Assembly (NCBI GenBank): GCA_029865405.1
Contig: JAOUGZ010000077.1
Location: forward strand, 1-9,164
Length of the DNA stretch: 9,164 bases
Source of the DNA: Betaproteobacteria bacterium
GTDB taxonomy: Bacteria; Pseudomonadota; Gammaproteobacteria; Burkholderiales; SG8-39
Direction of reading: 5' to 3'
A program made the position numbers and the translations under genes. Positions within the stretch are counted from its first letter, which is position 1. Each line of letters starts with the position of its first letter. Shown here in pieces: positions 4,587-9,164 of the stretch. The notes below the pieces were generated by a model. The model was given only the letters and a program-made list of their open reading frames with translations, was not told the origin of the DNA and did not search any database.

Positions 4587-5670
4587 GCCCGATGCCGGCG
4601 ATGCCGCGATCGAGGATCTCGCGCGACTGCTCGAGCACCGCCGCGCGCCACTTCGGATCCGACGGGTAGAAGGTCTCGCAGAACTGCCCGTGCACCTTGC
4701 GCGCGAGCGCCGGATGCCGGTCGCTGCAATAGCGCAGCCAGCGCCCGGCCATGTTGGCGCGCTGCACTTCCTTTCGCTCCAGCGTGCCGAACTCCACCAC
4801 CACGCAGGTGACCTCGGCCTTGGGCAGCATGTCGGCGAAGGCGTCGATGATCACGCCCTGGTAGTCGGCCAGCGCCTTGTGCGTGACACCCGCCAGGTTC
4901 ACCGCGCGCTCGCCCCACCAGTCGCGCACGCGCTTTCGCGCCGCCGAGCCTTCGGCATGGAAGCACAGGTAGATGTGCTCCAGCCACGGGCCGATGCCGG
5001 TGTGGAAGTCGATGATCGCCGCGCGCTTCGCATGCGCCACGTGCTTCAGCACCGCCTCGCGGAACGCGTAGTTCGACCACTGCTCGCGCTGGCCGCCGAA
5101 ATAGATGCCGTCGGGATGCGAGAACTGCCCGCCGTTGAACGCCGTGGAGAACGCCTTCTCGCCGATGCGCTCGCGCAGCGCGTCGAGCTTGCGGAACACC
5201 TCGGCCTGGGTGGCGTCGTCCCACGATTCCGGCGTGACGATGGCGTGCACGTCGGCGTAGCCGGGATTCGCGGGATACGGCTTTGCGTGGTCGATGAAAT
5301 TGCGGTTGAGGTCGACGTTCTCCTCCGTGCCGCGCGCCTTGTGCGCGAAGCCCCAGGGATTGTGGGCGTGGAAAAGCACCATCGCGGTCTTCTTCGGCAG
5401 GCGCTTCGCGCCGCCGCCGAGCAGCCAGGCGGTTTGCACCGCCGACCCCGGATAGCCCTCGATGCCGTGCGTGCCGCTGCCGGCGACGAGCACGCGCTCG
5501 GCGTCCTCGGGCCCGGCGACGGCGACGTCGAGGCACAGCGGCTCGCCCGCCGGCCCTTTCAGCTTCGGTTCCCGGAACTCGTACACGCGCGCGCCGTTCG
5601 CGCGCGCGGCATCGATGAAGTGCGCGCGCGCTTCGACGTAGGACGAGGAGAAAACGCTCAGGTCAGGCAT
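4579..5670 (-). CDS. DUF2817-type zinc metallocarboxypeptidase (M14-like)
   Basis: A 363-residue protein of the DUF2817 branch of the M14 carboxypeptidase fold. It shows the zinc pair H68 and E71 in GTHGIEG, the substrate-binding N122-R123 in DLNRNF, the third zinc ligand H223 in IIDFHTGIGP and the catalytic-type Glu293 in VVVEFGTLE. Members are predicted to cleave a C-terminal residue or an amide of a small substrate; few are characterised. There is no signal peptide, so it is cytoplasmic. The frame is open 26 codons further upstream, but ATG 5670 is chosen because it has GGAAGG a few bases before it and the extra N-terminus is the shadow of ubiX. It overlaps the ubiX 3' end by 8 nt, so the two form an operon. 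It converges on the cupin gene 4 bp away. Confidence 0.85.
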   Translation of the reverse strand: MPDLSVFSSSYVEARAHFIDAARANGARVYEFREPKLKGPAGEPLCLDVAVAGPEDAERVLVAGSGTHGIEGYPGSAVQTAWLLGGGAKRLPKKTAMVLFHAHNPWGFAHKARGTEENVDLNRNFIDHAKPYPANPGYADVHAIVTPESWDDATQAEVFRKLDALRERIGEKAFSTAFNGGQFSHPDGIYFGGQREQWSNYAFREAVLKHVAHAKRAAIIDFHTGIGPWLEHIYLCFHAEGSAARKRVRDWWGERAVNLAGVTHKALADYQGVIIDAFADMLPKAEVTCVVVEFGTLERKEVQRANMAGRWLRYCSDRHPALARKVHGQFCETFYPSDPKWRAAVLEQSREILDRGIAGIGRA

Positions 5671-6238
5671 CGATGCCCTTCCAGCGCGCGAGCTTCGCCG
5701 AATGCAGGCCGAAGAGGTCGAGCACGCGGCGCACAGTGTGCAGCACAAGGTCGTCGATCGACTTCGGCCGGGCGTAGAAGGCGGGCACCGGCGGAAAGAC
5801 CACGCCGCCCATCTCGGTGACCTGCACCATGTTCCTCAGGTGCGCCAGGTTGAGCGGCGCCTCGCGCGGCAGCAGCACCAGGCGCCGCCGTTCCTTCAGC
5901 ACCACGTCGGCGGCGCGCGACACCAGGTCGTCGGCGTGCGCGTGCGCGACGGCCGCCAAAGTCTTCATCGAGCAGGGCGCGATCACCATCCCTTCGGTGA
6001 GGAACGAGCCGCTCGCGATCGCCGCGCCGATGTCCTTCGGGTGGTAGCAGCAGTGCGCAAGGCGCTCGATGTCCTTTCTCTTCAGCCCGAGCTCCTGGTG
6101 CGCGTTCAGCACGCCCGCGTCGGTGAGCACGAGATGCGTCTCCCAGCCGCGCGCGGCGCGCAGCTCCTCGAGCAGGCGCACGCCGTAGGCGGTGCCCGTG
6201 GCCCCGGTGATGCCGACGATGAGGCGTTTCGCCGCCAT
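5663..6238 (-). CDS. ubiX: UbiX flavin prenyltransferase
   Basis: A 191-residue flavoprotein of the UbiX/Pad1 family, which attaches a dimethylallyl group to FMN to make prenyl-FMN, the cofactor of UbiD-type decarboxylases. The N-terminal FMN site is VGITGATGTAYG (8-19). The GSFLTEGMVIAPCSMKTLAA segment (about 77-96) and LVLLPREAPLNLAHLRNM (about 120-137) are the conserved core. FPPVPAFYARP (about 148-158) forms the flavin/prenyl pocket. Length and motifs are complete. The cofactor may serve ubiquinone synthesis (UbiD) or aromatic-acid decarboxylation; no ubiD-type gene is in the window. It leads the operon with the DUF2817 peptidase and is divergent from the MFS gene across 40 bp. Confidence 0.92.
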   Translation of the reverse strand: MAAKRLIVGITGATGTAYGVRLLEELRAARGWETHLVLTDAGVLNAHQELGLKRKDIERLAHCCYHPKDIGAAIASGSFLTEGMVIAPCSMKTLAAVAHAHADDLVSRAADVVLKERRRLVLLPREAPLNLAHLRNMVQVTEMGGVVFPPVPAFYARPKSIDDLVLHTVRRVLDLFGLHSAKLARWKGIDA

Positions 6239-6239
6239 G

Positions 6240-6264
6240 GGCGCAAGCTTAGCCCATTTGCGCC
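6240..6264. promoter_or_regulatory. inverted repeat, candidate operator between ubiX and the MFS gene
   Basis: GGCGCAA (6240-6246) and TTGCGCC (6258-6264) are perfect 7-bp inverted arms with an 11-nt spacer, centre to centre 18 bp. They occupy most of the 40-bp divergent spacer, just upstream of a -10-like hexamer. The geometry fits a dimeric repressor or activator that could control both directions. No regulator gene is nearby, and the arms are GC-rich, so chance is possible. Confidence 0.35.
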
Positions 6265-6266
6265 GC

Positions 6267-6272
6267 TACAAT
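6267..6272 (+). promoter_or_regulatory. -10-like hexamer of the MFS gene, possibly leaderless
   Basis: TACAAT (5 of 6 to TATAAT) ends 6 bp before ATG 6279. A transcription start about 7 bp downstream would fall on the start codon itself. No Shine-Dalgarno precedes that ATG, and no good -35 is seen, so this is a candidate leaderless promoter of modest support. Confidence 0.35.
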
Positions 6273-6278
6273 CGACGC

Positions 6279-7490
6279 ATGAATCCGCGGCTGCTCCTCG
6301 TCGTCTTCTGTCCGTTCGCCGCCGGTTTCTACCTGTCGTACTTCTTCCGCAACGTCAACGCCGTCATCTCGCGCGACCTGGCGCGCGATTTTTCCCTGTC
6401 CAGCGCCGACCTCGGCTTTCTTACCGCCACCTACCTTCTCGCCTTCGCCGCGTTCCAGCTGCCGCTCGGCGTGCTGCTCGATCGCTACGGTCCGCGCCGC
6501 GTGCTGGCGGCGCTGCTGTGCATCGCCGGCTCGGGCGCGCTCGTTTTCGCGCTGGCGCAGGACTTCATCATGCTCTCGGTCGGGCGCGCGCTCATCGGCC
6601 TCGGGGTGTCGGGCTGCCTGATGGGCGCCATCAAGGCGTTCACGCTCTGGTTTCCGCTGTCGCGCCTCGCGACGCTGAACGGCCTGTATCTGGCGGTGGG
6701 CGGGTTGGGCGGGCTCTCGGCCACCGCCCCGGCGGAGGCCTTTCTCGGGCCGTTCGGCTGGCGCGCGCTGTTCTACGTGCTCGCCACCGCCTCCGCGAGC
6801 GTAGCGGCGCTCATCTTCCTGCTGGTACCGGAGAAGCCGCTTCCCGGGCACGGCCAGACGCTGCGCGCGCAGATCGCCGGTTTCGGCAGAATCTTCTCCA
6901 GCGTTCCCTTCTGGCGCATCGCCCTGCCGCTCGTCGTCTGCCATGCGGTCTACCAGGCGCTGCAGGGCCTGTGGCTCGCCCCCTGGCTCTACGACGTCGC
7001 CGGCTATCAGCGCCCGGCCGTGGCCACGGCGCTGCTCACCGCGGCCATCGCCTATACCGCCGGCTCGGTGTTCTTTGGCGTTTCCAGCGACCGCCTGGCG
7101 CAGGCTGGCATCTCGCGCATGACCACCTACAAGATCGGCCTCATCACTTCGCTCGCGATGTTTGCCCTTCTCGCTGCGGGCCTCACCGCGGGACTGTCCG
7201 CGACCCTCGCGGTGTACGCCTTCACTTCCATCTCGGTGTCCCTCGCCTATGCGCTGATGACGCCGATCTTCCCACCGGAGATGACTGGGCGCGTGATCAC
7301 CGCCTCGAACGTCATGATGTTCGGCACGTCGTTCCTGTTCCAGTGGGGCATCGGCGCCGTGCTGCGGCTCTTCCCGGAGGTTGACGGTCGCTATGCCGGC
7401 GGCGCCTACGCGACGGCCTTCTGGTCGCTTGCCGCCCTGCAGGCGGCGGCGGTGCTGTGGCTGCTGCCGATGCGCGAGGCCGAGCGCTAG
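6279..7490 (+). CDS. MFS transporter
   Basis: A 403-residue, 12-helix major facilitator protein. It has two halves of six hydrophobic segments separated by a charged central loop (VPEKPLPGHGQTLRAQIAGF, about residues 187-206). The loop between helices 2 and 3 holds the family motif A as GVLLDRYGPRR (64-74). The first helix pair (YFFRNVNAVISRDLARDFSL) resembles the anion/organic-acid side of the superfamily, but the substrate cannot be assigned. The start at ATG 6279 gives a normal N-terminus (MNPRLLLVVF); the frame is open to 6192, but that part is the shadow of ubiX. It is divergent from ubiX, perhaps sharing a control region, and its stop overlaps the convergent SDR stop. Confidence 0.88.
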   Translation: MNPRLLLVVFCPFAAGFYLSYFFRNVNAVISRDLARDFSLSSADLGFLTATYLLAFAAFQLPLGVLLDRYGPRRVLAALLCIAGSGALVFALAQDFIMLSVGRALIGLGVSGCLMGAIKAFTLWFPLSRLATLNGLYLAVGGLGGLSATAPAEAFLGPFGWRALFYVLATASASVAALIFLLVPEKPLPGHGQTLRAQIAGFGRIFSSVPFWRIALPLVVCHAVYQALQGLWLAPWLYDVAGYQRPAVATALLTAAIAYTAGSVFFGVSSDRLAQAGISRMTTYKIGLITSLAMFALLAAGLTAGLSATLAVYAFTSISVSLAYALMTPIFPPEMTGRVITASNVMMFGTSFLFQWGIGAVLRLFPEVDGRYAGGAYATAFWSLAALQAAAVLWLLPMREAER

Positions 7491-8248
7491 ACGTCGCGCC
7501 GCAGGGACCTGAGGCCGATGCCGGCGGCGTCGAACCCGCCGTCGACCGCCAGCATCTGGCCATTGACGTATGACGCCTGGTCGCTGCACAGGAACCAGAC
7601 CGCGGCGGCGATCTCCTCCTCGGTGCCATAGCGGTTGAGCGGAATGGCGTCGTGGTAGTCGGCGCGGATGGCGCTCGTGTGCACCTGCCTCGCCATCGCC
7701 GTGTCCACCGGGCCCGGGGCGACGCCGTTCACGCGGATGCCGACGTTGCCGAGCTCCGCCGCCTGCTGCCGGGTCAGGTGCTCGAGCGCCGCCTTGCTCG
7801 TGCCGTAGGCGACGCGCAGCGTGCTCGCGCGCACCCCGGAGATCGAGCCGATGTTGACGACGCTGCCGCCGCCGCCTTCGAGCATCACCGGGGCGCAGGC
7901 CTGCGTGCACAGGAACGGGCCCGTCAGGTTGACCGCCAGCACGCGCGCCCACTCCTCGTAGGTAGTCTCGAGCAGCGGCTTGAACACCGCGATGCCGGCG
8001 TTGTTCACCAGCGCGTCGATGCGGCCGAAGCGCGCCGCCACCTGCGCGATCGCCGCGCGCACCTGCGCCGGCTCGGCGACGTCGCACTCGATCGGCAACA
8101 CATCCTTCCCCAGCCCTTTTGCCGCGGCCGCGAGCGTGGGCGCGTCGATGTCGAGAAGCGCGGCGCGCCAGCCGCCGGCGAGAAAGCGCCGCGCGATGGC
8201 GAGCCCGATGCCGCGCGCGGCGCCGGTAACGACGACGACTTTGCTCAT
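7487..8248 (-). CDS. classical SDR-family oxidoreductase
   Basis: A 253-residue classical short-chain dehydrogenase/reductase. The coenzyme motif is TGAARGIG (8-15), followed by Asp33 at the end of strand 2 (ALLDID), which favours NAD(H). The structural motif is NNAG (82-85). The catalytic set is N107, S135, Y148 and K152 (NIGSISG and YGTSK), and PG follows at 178-179. This is the FabG/glucose-dehydrogenase-like group, so the reaction is alcohol-ketone interconversion on an unknown substrate. ATG 8248 is chosen because MSKVVVVTGA is the normal family start; the open frame upstream is the shadow of the next gene. No clear Shine-Dalgarno is seen. The stop overlaps that of the MFS gene by 4 bp (CTAG), so the transcripts converge. 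Confidence 0.9.
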   Translation of the reverse strand: MSKVVVVTGAARGIGLAIARRFLAGGWRAALLDIDAPTLAAAAKGLGKDVLPIECDVAEPAQVRAAIAQVAARFGRIDALVNNAGIAVFKPLLETTYEEWARVLAVNLTGPFLCTQACAPVMLEGGGGSVVNIGSISGVRASTLRVAYGTSKAALEHLTRQQAAELGNVGIRVNGVAPGPVDTAMARQVHTSAIRADYHDAIPLNRYGTEEEIAAAVWFLCSDQASYVNGQMLAVDGGFDAAGIGLRSLRRDV

Positions 8249-8258
8249 GGCGGAGCGC

Positions 8259-8266
8259 AGTATAAG
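8259..8266. promoter_or_regulatory. AT-rich core of a divergent promoter (SDR / MetE-like)
   Basis: AGTATAAG reads TATACT on the minus strand, 11 bp from the SDR ATG, and TATAAG on the plus strand, 30 bp before the methionine synthase ATG. This is the only -10-like sequence in the 47-bp divergent spacer, so it may serve either or both genes. Neither direction has a convincing -35. If used for the SDR, the leader would be only a few bases. Confidence 0.35.
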
Positions 8267-8295
8267 CTTGGGCAAATCCTCCCGCGGAGTGTCCC

Positions 8296-9164
8296 ATGTT
8301 CGAGACCACCATTGCCGGCAGCCTGCCCAAGCCCTTCTGGCTCGCCGAAACCGACAAGCTCTGGCCGTCGTGGAGGGCATCGGGCGCAGAGCTCGAGAAA
8401 GCCAAGCGCGACGCCACGCTGCTGTGGCTGAAGGAGCAGGAGGACGCGGGCATCGACATCGTGTCCGACGGCGAGCAGTCGCGCCAGCACTTCGTGCACG
8501 GCTTCCTGGAATTCGTCGAGGGCATCGACTTCGAGCACAAGGTGAAGATGGGCATCCGCGACAACCGCTACGAGGCGATGGTGCCGGTGGTGGTCGGGCC
8601 GCTGCGCCTGAAGGGCCGCGTGCACGCCACCGAGGCGCGCCTCGCGCGCGCCCACACGAAGAAGAAGCTCAAGTTCACGATGCCGGGCCCGATGACCATT
8701 GTCGACACCATCGCCGACCGGCACTACGGCGACAAGGTGAAGCTGGCGATGGCCTTCGCCGAGCTGCTCAACCAGGAGGCGCGCGCGCTGGAGAAGGACG
8801 GCGTCGACGTGATCCAGTTCGACGAGCCCGCGTTCAACGTCTACATGGACGACGTGAACAAGTGGGGCATCCAGGCGCTCGAGCGCGCGGCCCAGGGCCT
8901 GAAGTGCACGACCTGCGTGCACATCTGCTACGGCTACGGCATCAAGGCGAACCTCGACTGGAAGGAGAAGCTCGGCGGCGAGTGGCGCCAGTACGAGAAG
9001 ATCTTCCCGGCCCTTGCCAGGAGCAAGATCAAGCAGGTGTCGCTCGAGTGCATCCACTCGCACGTGCCGCCCGAGCTGATGAAGCTGCTGAAGGGCAAGG
9101 ATGTGCTGGTCGGCGTGATCGACGTCGCCTCCGACAAGGTGGAGACGCCGCAGGAAGTGGCGGC
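8296..9164 (+). CDS. MetE-like single-domain methionine synthase (partial, core-MetE type)
   Basis: 289 residues are visible before the window end of what should be a protein of roughly 340 residues. It matches only the C-terminal catalytic half of cobalamin-independent MetE. It starts TTIAGSLPKP and carries DIVSDGEQSRQHFVHGF (about 54-70), MPGPMT (129-134), QFDEPAFNVY (174-183) and CVHICYGYG (207-215). Zinc ligands equivalent to those of MetE are H209, C211 and E251 (SLEC); the last Cys lies beyond the window. It transfers a methyl group to homocysteine. Because the folate-binding N-terminal half is absent, the methyl donor is probably not methyl-tetrahydrofolate. The pattern resembles the MesD branch, which works with MesX (DUF1852); no such partner lies upstream. 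GGAG at 8286-8289, 6 nt before the ATG, supports the start. Confidence 0.87.
   Translation, partial: MFETTIAGSLPKPFWLAETDKLWPSWRASGAELEKAKRDATLLWLKEQEDAGIDIVSDGEQSRQHFVHGFLEFVEGIDFEHKVKMGIRDNRYEAMVPVVVGPLRLKGRVHATEARLARAHTKKKLKFTMPGPMTIVDTIADRHYGDKVKLAMAFAELLNQEARALEKDGVDVIQFDEPAFNVYMDDVNKWGIQALERAAQGLKCTTCVHICYGYGIKANLDWKEKLGGEWRQYEKIFPALARSKIKQVSLECIHSHVPPELMKLLKGKDVLVGVIDVASDKVETPQEVA

Noticed and set aside
5702..7384. Long plus-strand frame (560 codons) over ubiX and the MFS gene
   Set aside because: Arg/His/Ala-rich with no recognisable motif; it conflicts with both the complete UbiX and MFS proteins.
6249..8564. Very long open frame on the minus strand (771 codons) spanning the MFS and SDR genes
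   Set aside because: It is a shadow of GC-rich genes in other frames: the product is low-complexity, rich in Arg, Ala, Gly and Glu, with no domain, while the MFS, SDR and MetE-like frames beneath it have clear families.
1..9164. tRNA, rRNA, CRISPR arrays, insertion sequences, phage genes
   Set aside because: No cloverleaf, rRNA-like stretch, regularly spaced repeats, transposase motif or phage protein was seen; the only mobile signature is the integron cassette pair.

Overview
The window is a GC-rich, densely packed stretch of bacterial chromosome. Genes of one strand commonly overlap by 1 to 8 bases, and codons are mostly G/C-ending. The gene set (UbiX flavin prenyltransferase, a four-helix cytochrome b561, a GFA-family protein, a single-domain MetE-like methionine synthase) fits a proteobacterium. 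A betaproteobacterium, probably Burkholderiales-like, is my best guess; that is inference, because no rRNA or taxonomic marker is present.

Layout. (1) Positions 1-1240: the tail of an unidentified gene, a PcaD-like alpha/beta hydrolase and a GFA-family zinc protein, joined by ATGA and TGATG overlaps. (2) Positions 1241-1414: a gene-free spacer with an AT-rich core and two 14-bp near-identical repeats. (3) Positions 1415-2856: two consecutive integron gene cassettes with no integrase in the window. Cassette 1 (1416-2336) carries a SAM-dependent methyltransferase. Cassette 2 (2337-2850) carries an intact antitoxin-like gene, followed by a RelE/ParE-type toxin reduced by an in-frame internal deletion to 41 codons. 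The defining evidence is that each cassette's leading core site is perfectly complementary to its own trailing inverse core site, over 12 and 13 bp, and that each trailing site heads an imperfect attC-type inverted repeat. (4) Positions 2872-3567: an NAD(P)-binding Rossmann protein. (5) Positions 3650-4574: a small operon of a 38-aa membrane-like peptide, cytochrome b561 and a small cupin, coupled by GTGA and ATGA overlaps. (6) Positions 4579-6238, minus strand: ubiX followed by a DUF2817-type zinc carboxypeptidase, overlapping by 8 nt. (7) Positions 6279-7490: an MFS transporter divergent from ubiX across a 40-bp spacer with a 7-bp inverted repeat. (8) Positions 7487-8248, minus strand: a classical SDR, convergent with and overlapping the MFS gene. 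(9) Positions 8296-9164: a MetE-like methionine synthase cut by the window end.

The chromosomal genes look like ordinary metabolic and redox functions in short operons. The integron-type segment stands out. It uses codons the neighbours rarely use (CTA, CGA, GTA, ATA, AGA) and carries typical cassette cargo. I see no complete undescribed system. The points most worth a second look are the integrase-less cassette pair, the internally deleted toxin behind an intact antitoxin, and the unrecognised 38-aa peptide.
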